Part shown: positions 1-11,712 of the stretch, piece by piece
Layout of the letters: every line of letters begins with the position of its first letter
Numbering within the stretch: the first letter of the stretch is position 1
From: Stenogyne calaminthoides
Taxonomy: Eukaryota; Streptophyta; Magnoliopsida; Lamiales; Lamiaceae
Direction: 5' to 3'
DNA: 64,000 bases
Assembly: GCA_037126765.1 (NCBI GenBank)
Contig: JBBCBC010000027.1
Span: forward strand, 6,658,406 to 6,722,405
Made by a program: the position numbers and the translations under genes
Notes under the pieces: generated by a model
The model's input: only the letters and a program-made list of their open reading frames with translations
Databases searched by the model: none
What the model was told of the DNA's origin: nothing

Positions 1-2265
1 ACAATCATGTAGATTTTGTTCTTCAATGCTTGATTTCTACAAGAAATAATCATGGTCACATAATAAAAGGCTAAAATCTCACAAACTTAAAAAAAAAAAA
101 ATAGGCCAGGCACGCATCAGAAATTCCTAACAACTTTAATTAGCTAATCGTATTTTTATCATTAAAAGGCAAATTAAAGTTAGCTTCAATTATTGATAAG
201 AAATATGGTCAACTTGGTCCCCAATCTGCATGTGAAGCCTTGGAATCTTTTCCATTGAATTAGAATTATAATTGTTCGGTGCATATATATAAGTGAATAT
301 AAATTGCCAACCACTTTCGGTAAAAAGCAAGCAGCCTCTCGTGTGGATCACCCCCAATGATCATTCTTGTTCCTATTCTATTAAAAAAATAAAAAAATAA
401 GAAAGCCAAAATATTAAACATTTTAAAGAATAGGAATCAATCCTGTCAAAAAAAAAATAGGAATCAAAATAATTAAATTACGCCATATGATATTTGAAAT
501 TATGTCCAACTCATCGTAAAAGAACAAATTGATTTTACAGAAAATGTATCAAACTATTTTATTAATGCATCGCACATGCGCGCCTCCATCTATGTCAGAA
601 CAACATCTTCCATAAAAATACACAAAATCTTTATTATTTATTATAAAGATATATAAATATATTTAAGAAATAATGCGTGTAAGCCATTTAGAGTGTGTCA
701 CCAAAGAAAAAATGTACGTGGCTTGCAACGCGCTGATAACTTTTTCTTACAGAAAAGCCGTTGATCAAACGGCTTTCTGCTTTGTCGTTTTGTCTTCGCC
801 GTTAGCCGGACTCTTTATTAATCCATTAAAATCAATTCAAGTAAGATATGATTGACCGCCATTATTAACATATTATTATTGGCCGTTGTTATTACTACAT
901 TATGAAATATAAAAAGATATGAGATTGTAGTCTCGGAAGTATGATCTTCAGTTTATTTGTACGCATAAATACATTTATCTTCCGTCGGTATTATTAAAGA
1001 ATTTGTCAAATTATTATGAAATAAATACTATATATATAAACTAATTTTATGGAGTTTATATTTTCCTGTGAAACCCAACTCTTTTATTTTCGTGTATGGG
1101 ATTGGTCTCGTATATATCTAATTGGATCCTAACCGATTAAACCGTATGCATATCAAAACCAGAAACAGGTGCTGCGACTGTCGCAATTATCTGAATCAGT
1201 TGGGTATTATTTTATTCAATACAAATGCATTATTTAATATATTATCAAATAATTCATTTAGCGTAAATTGAGATTTTAAAAATATTTGCGGTAATTATCC
1301 CGTTATCTTAATTGATAATTAAGTTTTTATATTAATATTTTATTTATATATAATATATTCGTTTTCATAAAAATTAAATGAGACCATCTCATATAATGCA
1401 ATATTGCATCATCCACCCCTGTACAATAAAATAGAATAATCTCATTCACACGTTGCATTGTGTTGTATAATTTTCCCACTTACAAATTCAATTTTTTAGT
1501 TAATATAGATATATACCTTTTGATAATTAACGGAGAAAGAAAAGAAAAGCTCTCATTTACTGATATTAAAAATAAATTCTTAATTAAACTAGTGAAATTA
1601 TCACATCATGACTAGTATATTTTCACAGAAATTATCCAATTATCCATATTATTTGTCTTCGCGTGTGTGTTGTCTTATTTTGTGGAAACGCAACATCTTC
1701 CACCTAAAGTATTGACTTACATCTCCAATAATGGAGTTTATCACCCAAGATCAATAACACGGATTGTATACGTGCGCTACCTATCTATTTGTAGAGAGAA
1801 CCGATGCATTTTAATAAAATGGTAAGCCCAATTATATGTATTGAGTGCACTGGACCACCATATAATTATATAACTTAAGTGCATTCATTAAATATGTAAT
1901 CTATTTTGTTAAATTAAAATTGCATGTTTCTATTAAATAATACGTAGTTGCATGTTTAAAAATACATGTGAGTTGTACATTGTAATATTACAAGGGATGC
2001 ACATGAGATTTACTTCTTATAAATTACTTCCTCCTATTTAAAATATATGTCATTTTAGTCGATATAAAAAATATATTAAAAGATTTTTTTGACTTTCTAC
2101 TGTGCCCTTTATTAATTAATTGTTTTGAAATTCAAAATTAGACTTTGAAGACCATTTTTAATAGTTTTAAGAGTAAATTAAAAAAAAATAACATTAAAAA
2201 ATATAAAATAATCACTTAAATTGCAAATGAGATGAAGAGTCACAACGTCATTGAAACGTGATTAG
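1..2265. other. Intergenic, AT-rich, no gene
   Basis: I see no coding region with a recognisable product here. The stretch is AT-rich with many A and T runs. A short open frame at 673-855 has no family resemblance. Around 1838-2010 lies a copy of the short GTGCAC-type repeat seen elsewhere in the window, with the phrase TTAAGTGCATTC. A 27-nt word at 1944-1970 recurs exactly at 2348-2374 inside the neighbouring Stowaway element. Confidence 0.6.
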
Positions 2266-2267
2266 TA

Positions 2268-2606
2268 CTCCCTCCGTAATATTGTATTTGTCCCACTTTT
2301 TTTGGTTGAATTGTTTAGGGAATAATAATAAAATAATATTAAAAATAGTAGTTGCATGTTTAAAAATACATGTGGTAATTTTGGATCTTTGGAAGATATT
2401 TAAAAAAGGTATTTTGTGGATATAAAAAGTTATGAATTGAGTAGTTAATTGTTTTGAAATTCAAACATTATTTAGTTTTAATATTAAAAAAAATAACATT
2501 AAAAATATAAAATAAAAATGAGGATAAAAATTATAGATAATGGAATTACTTTTTTCTTTTATGAAATAAAAAATTATAGTGGAACATATATAAAAGAAAG
2601 ATGGAG
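2268..2606. mobile_element. Stowaway-like MITE
   Basis: The left end reads CTCCCTCCGTAA preceded by TA. The right end is the degenerate complement GATGGAG followed by TA. CTCCCTCCGT ends with a TA target duplication are the usual signature of plant Stowaway (Tc1/mariner-derived) MITEs. The interior is AT-rich with no coding capacity. The right terminus is diverged, so this is an old copy. Confidence 0.6.
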
Positions 2607-2608
2607 TA

Positions 2609-3343
2609 TAATATAATTCCCACTAGAGGACGGAGCTCAATCTTCATCCCCAACCCCACGATATCACGGAACTCTAATTATGGGGTTATTTTTTCTTCCT
2701 TCCGTGGAAATTCTGCACTCCTGCTTATCTTTATTTTTTTTCTTATATTTATTTTATTTGATTTGAGAAAATTAGTTAAATATATTTAATAAAAACCTAC
2801 ACTATTAATTATAATAAAAATAAAATTAAGTAAGAGTTGGAGTTTAAAATAATTGCAATATATGATATATTAAGTAATATTAAAAAATTAATATATAATA
2901 ATAATAAAAAAAAAATGATTAAGTCTTGTATGCATTCAGGTGCATCGTGTTATTCATAGTGCATTTTAGAATTGTGTAACTTGTTATACTGAAAAATACA
3001 ACTTGTTTATATTGAAACATGTTATTATTTTTTCATATTAATCATGATTCAGTGTATACAAGTAATTACATCTTTCAATGTAACAAATTATACGTACAAT
3101 TTTATATAAAATGCACTATAAATACATAATGCATCAGGATCCACACGGAACTTACACAAAAATTATAAGGAACATGGCAAGGGATATGATCCCTGTCCCT
3201 GCTCCGTCCAACGTACAGGGGATAAGTTATCCCCACCCCAACACCACGAGGGAGGAAATTTGGATTACCATCACATAAACAGTTTGATTTTTCTATTTTA
3301 CATTTTATATTTTATTATATTAAATTTTTAACACATAGATTTA
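2609..3343. other. Intergenic, no gene; dispersed repeat copy
   Basis: No gene is visible. A 62-codon open frame at 2601-2789 is rich in hydrophobic codons from T runs and resembles no family. Positions 2930-3150 hold a copy of the window's GTGCAC/GTGCATTTTA dispersed repeat, with CAACTTG and GTAACTTG words. Confidence 0.5.
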
Positions 3344-3834
3344 GGTGTATTTTGAAACACTTAAAACAAATTTTATGAACACTTATTTTTAAGACAAAGT
3401 CTAGTATAAAAATTTTCATACATGAAAAAACTTTAATTTACAACCAAATTTTGTAATTGGTGAAGGTAAGACAAAATTGAGTGGCTCATGGTTCACTAGG
3501 TCCAAGTGGTAAATGGTTCACCCGGCCCGAATAGGTCATAATTTAGGGTTCATTATTTAGTGTTTAGGGTGTAGATGGTTGATTTAGGGCAATTTTATAG
3601 ATTTTCATACATGAAAATTTTCACACTACCTACTCTATTTTTAAAGCTTCCTCTCACAGCTTTTAAAAATAAGTGCTTCTGAAAGTTGTTTAAATGTGGT
3701 GTTTTCAAATCCCACTTGCACCTTAGAAGCACTTATTTTTTAAAAATATTAGGTCTTGACAACTTAAAAAACAAGTGCTTCTAACTATTAGACTTGTGGT
3801 CCAAAACAGGCACTAAGTGTTTCAAAATACACCC
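3344..3834. mobile_element. Tourist-like MITE, interrupted by another MITE
   Basis: The left end GGTGTATTTTGAAACACTTA is matched by its complement at the right end (AAGTGTTTCAAAATACACCC). TTA lies on both sides (3341-3343 and 3835-3837). Terminal inverted repeats with a TTA duplication suggest PIF/Harbinger (Tourist). A 117-bp relative with the same ends is at 48377-48493. The left half is separated from the right half by the nested element at 3402-3629. Confidence 0.6.
3402..3629. mobile_element. Short MITE nested inside the Tourist-like element
   Basis: TAGTATAAAAATTTTCATAC at the left is mirrored by an inverted copy at the right (TTCATACATGAAAATTTTCA, then CACTA). The inverted repeats are about 28 bp with a few mismatches. 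The interior has no coding frame. The superfamily is not certain; ends reading TAGT..ACTA would fit several. It sits between the two arms of the 3344-3834 element, so it arrived later. Confidence 0.5.
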
Positions 3835-3837
3835 TTA

Positions 3838-4647
3838 AAATATATCGGTTCATTTTTTTTAATTTCATGTGTTATCCATTCATACAATTAAAATGTACAA
3901 AAGAACACTAATTATAAAAAATAAAAACTCATATGAGCGGTCTCATATATGAGACGGGATACAACTTAGCACAAATCACACCTACCTTTCTTAAAATATT
4001 AAAGGATCAATGCTCAATTTATGTCCCGTCTCACCGTAAAACAGTTTCATGCAAATGTGCATCATTATAAAATTGAGGTTTTCATTCACATTTAGAACTG
4101 ATGCAGGGAGAAGCGTGAACAAGACAAACTAACAATCTTCTCAATCTCCGTTGATTTCAATTGAAATACCGGCAAAGAGAAAAACACAAGAAACTTTCTC
4201 GATAACATTTTAATTCATATTCAACTTAACTTTATAATATGTTTACAGGACTGACTTTTAAATATAAAAACTCTAATACTAATTACGAAAACATAATAAA
4301 TACTAATAAATAAAAATTAAATATATTAAATACTAATTTTCTAATCAAATCGTGATTATAATAAATCAAGATCTTCATCGTGATCTCATCTCCACCAAGA
4401 ACCATCCCCACATGGAATGGGAATTCCTGCTAGGTTGCCGAGCCTAATCCTCATCGGTAAATTAGGTACATATTCCAAAAAGGAAAATAATAAAGTACCG
4501 AATAAAAAAAATATCCATCCCGCAACACCCCCGATAAATACATAACCGATGGTAAGGTCATGTTTGCTAGTTTCAACACTTGAACCCCTCATTGTTGCAA
4601 ACAACGAATTAAATCAAAGAGTACTCTCAAAATCTCAATTCCACCAA
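3838..4647. other. Spacer and 5' flank of the serine-rich gene
   Basis: No gene is recognised. The sequence is AT-rich up to about 4380 and then more mixed as it becomes the upstream region of the gene that starts at 4648. Short open frames on the minus strand (4386-4604) are not supported as genes. Confidence 0.4.
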
Positions 4648-5211
4648 ATGGAGTCTTATTCACCTCGCAGATCGAGCGGACCGCTCCTCCGGTCCACCTC
4701 CCCTCCTCAAAAACCAAACCGCCACCACTCCGCCCGCACGACGCCGCCGTCCTTCGCCGCCGCCACCTCCTCCGCCTTCCGCACAACCCGCTCATTCCGG
4801 CGCCCCACCTCCCCCGCCCGGCACAACCCAACCCCCCACTCCCTTAGCTTCTCCCTCGACCGGCCCGGTTCACCGAACCGGTCCATTTCGGTTTCCACCC
4901 GACCCGACAAACCCCAGAAGCGCACGTGCATGTGCTCCCCGACGAACCACCCCGGTTCGTTCAGGTGCGGGTTGCACAAACCCGGTCGGGCCAACGGTGT
5001 CGTTTCGAGTAAGCCCCAAACGGCGTCGTACGCGGGGCTTAACATGGTGCGGTCCGCTATGAAGAATTCGCTCGTGCGAATCGCCACGGTGGAGGGGGAT
5101 TTAGTGAAGAGGGCTCTGGCCGCCTTGATTCGGCCGTCGTCTCACCACCAGCGCCGCCGTGGCGGATTCCGGCCAACCGTCAGCCGGCTCTCCGTCATGG
5201 CCGATTGCTAG
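4648..5211 (+). CDS. Serine-rich small plant protein (single exon)
   Basis: A 187-residue intronless protein of the plant group usually named serine-rich protein-related. The N-terminal 90 residues are rich in Ser, Pro, Arg and Thr. The family signature is at residues 94-110, reading CMCSPTNHPGSFRCGLH, three cysteines and two histidines that look like a metal-binding or disulphide patch. The C-terminal third is basic with the conserved stretch NSLVRIATVEGDLVKRALAAL. The start is the ATG at 4648; an upstream in-frame ATG at 4549 would add 33 residues unlike the family. GC content is far higher than in the flanks, so antisense frames of 126 and 80 codons appear but are shadows. Molecular function is unknown; no signal peptide or membrane segment is visible. 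Family assignment is from memory of the motif. Confidence 0.85.
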   Translation: MESYSPRRSSGPLLRSTSPPQKPNRHHSARTTPPSFAAATSSAFRTTRSFRRPTSPARHNPTPHSLSFSLDRPGSPNRSISVSTRPDKPQKRTCMCSPTNHPGSFRCGLHKPGRANGVVSSKPQTASYAGLNMVRSAMKNSLVRIATVEGDLVKRALAALIRPSSHHQRRRGGFRPTVSRLSVMADC

Positions 5212-6195
5212 GGCTGAGCGGCCGCGATGACGTCAGCCTGATTGATTCGGGTTGTGACCCGAAAACCCACCCAAGTGACGTCCGGTGTATTTTTTTTTTT
5301 TCATCGGGACTTTTCTGTTGATACGTATACTTGATTAATTAATGGAGAAATATCTTAATTAATGCTAATAATTATGAATTGAATTACTTTCTACTGTGGG
5401 AATATTTGATTGATGAGCAGTAACTTTGCCCATGAGATTCTTTTTATTGGACCATACGGAATATTTAATAATATTACCTTTGAAAAATACTTCGTCCTTC
5501 ACGAGATAACGTGCATCCACCCCTATCCTTGCACAAAAATTAAAAAAAAATTATTTTATTGATATTATTTAAATAAATTATAATAATATTGTGAGGTTGT
5601 AAGTTTTGAGTGTTTTTTTATTTTAGAAAATATGCATGTTATTGTGGCACGAATCAAAAAAAAATTTATACAAATTATTGTGGGACGCGTTATTATGACA
5701 TTTAATGATATTTTGTTTTAAGAGGGAATTTCATCAAATTCAACCAATGGATTAGTGAATTGAACATGGCTTTAAAGGAGAACTGAAATTTAAGTTCGAA
5801 ATCTCCTGAAACAAAAAGAAGTAGGAGTATCTTTTTTGAAAAAAAAGAAAAAGGGGAAAAAACCCCAGATTAATATATGCAATTTTTAACATGGAAAAAC
5901 AAATTAATTAAAAGCATTTCTGATGATAGAATACAATATTTTCTATTTTTGTTACTATAATCAAATTAAATTGTTCTATGTATAATTATTTTCTTAATAT
6001 TTATGCCTCCTATATATATTATGTAATATAATTCCGTTGATTTCGGTTATGTGCTCTACTTCTCCATGTAAATTAGCTATATAAAAAAGAAGTAAATTCA
6101 ACCTATACTAGCAATATTTTAGTACCAGCATTGTGCCAAGAAAAAGTATAAAATGTAATAGGAGTTAATTGGTTTTCACATTTCACTTTTGACTG
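5212..6195. other. 3' flank and AT-rich spacer
   Basis: This holds the 3' untranslated region of the serine-rich gene followed by AT-rich spacer. I see no further gene or clear repeat. Confidence 0.4.
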
Positions 6196-6495
6196 CTGAT
6201 TATAGAGTTTTTTGCACTTTTTGTCCCATATGACACACCATGTTTTCAAACGAGTCCCAAGTCTATCAAACTAGTCCCAAACATTTGAAATGTTGTAAAC
6301 TTGGTCCCAAAATTTATAAAACTTGCAAACTCGGTCCCAATTTCTCACAGCACGGGATCCGTTAGAAGCATAATGAGCAATGTTTAATATTTAATTAATT
6401 TATCTTAACTCTTAAACTCTCTTAACTAATTAATCTTACCCTTAAACATAAAACGAAGGAGGAAAACGAAGGGCCTGAAACAAACAAAAAAAAAA

Positions 6496-7738
6496 ATGGA
6501 GAAAGTGATGAATATATTGAAGCTAAAACCCAATCCACAGCAATTGCTCAGAGATTGGCAGCGCCGCTTGCGCCAAGAATGCCGCATCATGGAACGCCAA
6601 ATCCGAGGTCGTTTTTTCATATAATCATATGGGGTTTGTGTGTTTGCGCGAATTATTATTTGTTGGGCTATTTAATTTTATTGGTTTAGGGTTTGTTTAA
6701 TTTGCTTTTTAAGTGGTTTTCTTTTGTTGGTGGGCTTGATTAGACATACAGAGGGAAGAGAAGAGTGTGCAGAAAGCGATCAAAGAGGCAGCGAAACGAA
6801 ATGACATGGGTTCAGCTAAGGTGTTGTTTATTTAATTGATAATCTTATAAGTTTTATGGATAATGTAATTAGTTTCCATGATTGATCAGATGAATTATTG
6901 GGGAGATTGGTTGAAGTTTTCTTCTGTTTTCTTCTAATTGATTTTTACAATATTTTATTATCATAATTGTTCTCCAAAAGTTCAATCATTTTGCAAGTGT
7001 GAAGTAGGGATGCAGAAAGGATCAAACTCGAGTTCTATAGGCTAGGTAATACTCCTAACAGGAGTTGAGAGGATTTAGATTTTATGGACTCTATTTTAGT
7101 ATATGTCAATTTAGAGGTGAAGGATTTTAGATTTAGTTGGCCATTTTAAGTGCATATAGTGCTGGTGTTAAGGATTGTATAATATTTATACAAAGGAGGG
7201 CTTATGTAAATGGCCAGCTAATTTATAGGGGGCGCTTGGTTCAAATCCTTCAATGGGAATGCTAATGAGAATCATTGAATTGAATAGTGAATTACAATCA
7301 TAATGATTGTTACATAATTGGTGTTTTGCTCTAATCTTGTAATAAATGGGGATAAAAATGAGGAATAGTGAAGTGATTGAGGAGAAACAATCATAGGTAG
7401 GGATGTAGTTAATCAAAATCAGGTAATGGTTAACTTATTTTGGGTCTCATTACCTCATTCGAAGTATGATGAAGGTGAATTTATCATATTTTATTCACAT
7501 TAACTACCACAATTATCTTATGCTCATTCTCATTACCATTCCCATTAAAGATTTGAACCAATCGCGCCCTAAGTTTGTCATTGTTACTTACCTGCAAAAG
7601 TGGGATTATGCTTGATAGATCACTTGTCATACAGGCACTTGCAAAAGAAATTGTGAGATCTAGAAAGACAGTGAATCGACTCTATGAGAACAAGGCGCAG
7701 TTGAATTCAATATCAATGCAATCTTGGAGAAAGTGTTG
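6496..7738 (+). pseudogene. VPS24: VPS24/CHMP3 (ESCRT-III) 5' gene fragment
   Basis: Three exons, 6496-6607, 6744-6820 and 7635-7738, with GT-AG introns in matching phase, encode the N-terminal ~97 residues of a VPS24-type ESCRT-III subunit. Recognisable pieces are MNILKLKPNPQQLLRDWQRR, EEKSVQKAIKEAAKRNDM and ALAKEIVRSRKTVNRLYENK, i.e. the basic first helix and start of the second. An intact VPS24 is about 220-230 residues and works at endosomes in multivesicular-body sorting. Exon 3 has one extra A near 7720-7721, which shifts the frame two codons after SISM; the donor GTATTG at 7739 is still present. The following exon (helices 3-5) is absent. The start ATG is the family start, preceded by an A run. 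Because introns are kept, it was copied from DNA, not from mRNA. It lies between the TIRs of the element at 6205-8459. Confidence 0.8.
7230..7569. mobile_element. Tourist/PIF-Harbinger-like MITE in VPS24 intron 2
   Basis: The left end GGGCGCTTGGTTCAAATC and the right end GATTTGAACCAATCGCGCCC are inverted repeats of about 18 bp with a 2-base offset. The interior has a second inverted set around AATGGGAATGCTAATGAGAA and its complement. GGGCG(C/T)TTGGTTCA ends are common in plant Harbinger-type MITEs. The right side is followed by TAA; a clean matching triplet on the left is not seen. Confidence 0.6.
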
Positions 7739-8164
7739 GTATTGTTTTACTCTGGCATGATATTATACAGAATTCTTAAGTTATGAATATGATTATGCCC
7801 ATAGATGACGTATTTGTCTTTGTTTCAAGCTTTTGAGAAACGTACGTACGACAAGCTTTTCCACAATAACATATTAGATTGTGTCGGTTTCGATAGGAAG
7901 ATGCAAAAGACATGGTGTTTAGATGTTTTTGGGTGTTGAATGTGTTGTGTTGAATGTGGTTGAATGTGTTGTTTTTGTTTATATATGGGAGTTGAATTAG
8001 GGTTTGTAGCCAAAAATTGGTGGGAAAAATCAAGTTTTCCCACCATTTTTGGCTCAATTCCATTCTGGTGGGACTAGTTTTGCAAGTAGTTGGCGCCAAA
8101 TTTTGTTAGGTTTTGAGTATTTGGTGCCAGAAATTTTACAAGGAATAAAGTAATTTTTTTTTAT

Positions 8165-8330
8165 CATATGAGACCAAATCTGCAAGTGGTTAAAAATTGG
8201 TTAGTGTTAAATTTGTATTAATTATGTTGGATAACATATGGGACCAAAACTGCAAGTTGTTGAATGGTGGTTAAGGGTTAATTGTGTATTAAATGTATTG
8301 CATAACGTTTGGGACCAAAGTCTGTAGAAG
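8165..8330. repeat. About 70-bp tandem repeat near the right TIR
   Basis: Units begin near 8165, 8234 and 8305, each with a CATATG(A/G)GACCAAA-like phrase followed by CTGCAAGT, then GGTTAA or TGTTGG-type text and TGTATTAA. Two units are complete and the third is cut short. Subterminal repeats of this kind are common in Mutator-like elements. Confidence 0.5.
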
Positions 8331-8468
8331 TGAAGTTAACGGTTTAAAATCATGGCGGGGATCAATTCTAAAAGTTTGGAATTTGGATTCGCCTGGGGGG
8401 CTTGGGACTCGTTTGAAAATATGGTGTGTCGTATGGAATCAAAAGTGCAAAAAAACTCGTTGATTATA

Positions 8469-11400
8469 TAATCTTTTCTATGAGATGAGTTGTGAGTTGC
8501 TTTTGGTGCAGATACGCTTCTAAACTTGTGGATAAGGTTGTGAAAGCAAGAGGTTCGGCCTATACGGAAATTGGAATTATTGGCCCACTTTTCTTTTAGT
8601 AGGAAGATTTTCATAAAACTTGAGAATTGCAAGTTTTCGGGTTGTTTCTAAAAAATTAAAATGTATAAACATCGTTAAAAATGGAGAAAATATACTTTAT
8701 AGTTCTGAAATTTCTGACAATTTTACTTTTAGCTATATAATTTTTTATTTTTTTTATTTTAATTCTGAATGTGTTAATTTTAATTTTTTTTTTTATTGAA
8801 ATTTTTAAAATATCATAGGAATAAATTAAAGATCTCATGTGACTTCAAAAATTGATATTTTTTTTGTTCATAATGATCCTTGTATAATCACCGAAAATTA
8901 ATATTTTTTTTAAAATTTCTTGAAGTGTACATGCTTATTCTGACGAAATTTTAAAATTTTCGATAAAAAATAATTAAAATTAACACATTTAAGTTTTTAA
9001 AAAAATCGTTCAAAGTTATATGACTAAAAATAATATTTTCTCTTAAAAGTACAAGAACACCAACAAATTTATATGAATTTTATTATTATTTACATTTGGA
9101 TACTTCAGGTTTTATTCCAAATTTATATATATATATTATTGATGATATGGAAGAATTGAATTTTAGACAATTTTTTTGTACGGTCGATTGCATTCCTGAG
9201 ACATGTTGAGATTCAAGCTCAATTTTTTTTTAAAATTTTTATTAGACAAATAATAATTCGAATCTATTACCACGGCATAAATAGTAGTGCTCTAACCACT
9301 TAATTTATTTTATCTCGTCGCGGTTCAAGCTCACAAATCCAGCATAAAAGAAAAAATTTAATTGATTTTCAATGATACTAAATTACAATTTAATGCATAC
9401 ACAATTGGTCTACATTAGGATATTAAATGTCGACCCGGTTCAATTATTAAAAACATTGTTGTCAAAGGAAGCAGTGATTTGGTGAGGTGGGTTCCAGCAA
9501 GTTGAGGGGTCGACATATTAATAATATATGTTATGCATAAAGTGTTACTTTTTCAGTTCCACTCTTGTCTTTCTCTGATCTTCTTATAATTTTCGTTTCA
9601 ATTATAACGGGTAATTACATTTTTTATATCACGAGAATATTTTCAAAGCATTTTTGATCTTATTATTTTAAAGTGATCATTTTTTGTGCACTTTTGGTCC
9701 CAAATTTTTAATTGCACATCACAAAAACCCCTAACATGTTCATCTTACAACTTCACTTCACAAACACCACTTATATAAGTTTAAAGTTTTTTGTGCACTT
9801 TTGATTTTGGAAGATTTGGGTAAGATTTTTATAAAGTTTGGAGGTGCAGCGATTCCTAAGGTTAAAGATGGGACGAGGATTTTTTGTGTTTTCTTTTAAA
9901 ATGTTAGTAATCCCGCTATTTTAGTGGGAACACACGCACTTACATCTGTTAAAAACTAAGAGAATATTAATTTGGTACCAATAATGCTTGAATTGAGACA
10001 ATTTTAATATGAAAATATTATCGTGGGATCAAAAGTGCAATTTTCCTAATTATAATTTTATCCATGTCTTGATGTATATCCACGACAATCCATGTGAAGA
10101 ATATGCATGCACATATATATCGCTGGCTGCCACAAACAATAACGATGCGAACAACTTGAAGCTGATTTTGATTGTAATTTTGTTCCTTTCCTTATAATTA
10201 GATTCATTCATTCTTCTATTTTATTTTGGCCTAATGCTACGAATTCAACTCAAATTAAAACGGTATCAGTTGGATTGATTAACACGTTATTTATATACAT
10301 CCGAATCGTCTATAGTTATGTAGGGAGAGGGATTCGATTTGCATGATCAGTTAGTTTATTTTTTAGTATAATAATTCACATTGTGCTAATTCCAACGGAT
10401 AAACTTGTAATTAGTTAATGTAAAGCAACCTGCTTTAGTGTGTTGAGTTTGAGTACCACAATTGTTTTGCTTTCTTTGTTTGGCAAAATATTGTATGAGA
10501 TAGTTTTTTTTTTAAAAAATATCTCATCTATAAGTTCGATGGGTAGGAAGGTATAATTTTTTAATGTGTTTTTTTATTTGTGGCCTGAATTGTACATTCA
10601 ACTGTTAACTTCATCATGAATATATAGGACTTAGAAAGTCCAATAAATATATAACTTAATACGGGTAAAGTTGCTATTAGCAAGGGTTTGAACTCAAGAT
10701 ATAAGCGTAAACCAATGACTCTGATACTATGAAAGAATAATTTCTTCTCATTTAAAGTTCGAATAACTTATAAAAGGTATTTGTTTAGTTCATTTATACA
10801 ATTTCCTAAGGCTCCGTTTGGATGGATGGATTTGAAATTTGTGGATGAGATGATTCACCAACTACGTACAAATCAATATCCACAATTCCCTAAGTATTAA
10901 AGCTATCATTCTCATATTATGTTACATCTTATCGTAAAAGTTGAAACGGTCTCACGCAAAACTTAATTTTCCTACTTTCATTTCCCAATCTCATCATATA
11001 TGCAATGTTATGAAAATAAGATCGAAGACACAGTTTAATATGCACCAAATGCACAGTAAAATTCAAATGCGTTCTTTATAAATATACTATTGTTTTCACT
11101 AGAAAGTGCAAATAAATTAATTGTACTTTTCAAAAATACATTTAGATTGTACGGTGCACTTAGTGCACAAGAAACCTACTATGTTTCAAATGTATGGTCT
11201 TGTATGAACCAGATGTGCGTGCAACTCAAATGAATTTTAAATGTGCAATTTATTTATACTGAAACATACCATTAGTGCTAGTGAAAATAAATTACTTTGA
11301 AGTTCTCAAATTACACGGTACACCCAGTGGCTGGTGCATAAGAGATCTAGTCTATTTAAATACTTCCATTTCAAAATCTTAAAACTCAAAAGCTAGCAAT

Positions 11401-11488
11401 CATAAATTATTAATAAAAAAGTTTTCTGTATGACAATATAAATTGTACAAATTATGAAATGAATTTAAGTTGAAACATCTTATCATTA
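8469..11488. other. Gene-free, repeat-decayed spacer
   Basis: No coding gene is supported over 3 kb. From 9618 to 10042 there is text resembling the ends of the 6205 element (GTGCACTTTTGGTCCCAAAT on the left, GGGATCAAAAGTGCAATTTT on the right), probably a decayed relative. From 11030 to 11350 there are copies of the GTGCAC dispersed repeat. The remainder is AT-rich with no pattern I can name. Confidence 0.4.
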
Positions 11489-11646
11489 CTCCCTCTATTT
11501 TGTTTTAAATTGTTCATTCATTGTTTGACTTGTATTTTAATGAACAAGTTATTTATTATACATATATAAAATAATAAAATAATTTTTAATAAGGTGTAAG
11601 ATAAATGAGGGTAGAATATCACATCTACCCTAAAACAGGATGGAGC
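11489..11646. mobile_element. Stowaway-like MITE (degenerate)
   Basis: CTCCCTCTATTTTG preceded by TA opens the segment; CAGGATGGAG followed by C-TA closes it. The ends are diverged complements of the Stowaway consensus. There is no coding content. Confidence 0.4.
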
Positions 11647-11712
11647 TACATTTTATTTCAGTTGACATTTCATTCTAATAAAATATGAATTATTTCCGAG
11701 ATACTATCTGGG

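Larger units (their letters stand above)
6205..8459. mobile_element. Putative Pack-MULE carrying a VPS24 gene fragment
   Basis: The left end (6205 onward, GAGTTTTTTGCACTTTTTG) and the right end (up to about 8459) are long imperfect inverted repeats. Both contain the complement pair GACACACCAT and AAACGAGTCCCAA, giving at least 60 bp of TIR. TGATTATA flanks the element on both sides (6197-6204 and 8461-8468); with one mismatch the duplication extends to 9 bp, the usual Mutator size. There is no transposase. Inside are three exons and two introns of a VPS24 homologue, a Tourist-like MITE and 70-bp tandem repeats. TIRs of Mutator size around a captured host gene piece with introns define a Pack-MULE; that label is my inference. 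Confidence 0.6.

Noticed and set aside
4386..4604. 72-codon minus-strand frame with a hydrophobic stretch upstream of the serine-rich gene
   Set aside because: No family resemblance, and it overlaps the upstream region of a well-supported gene on the other strand.
4707..5087. 126-codon minus-strand frame across the serine-rich gene
   Set aside because: Antisense shadow produced by high GC; the plus strand carries the conserved Cys/His motif.
8511..8600. Exon-like stretch after TTTTGGTGCAG, just outside the right TIR of the Pack-MULE-like element
   Set aside because: It has a good acceptor and about 28 open codons, but the peptide is not the missing VPS24 part and matches no family I know.
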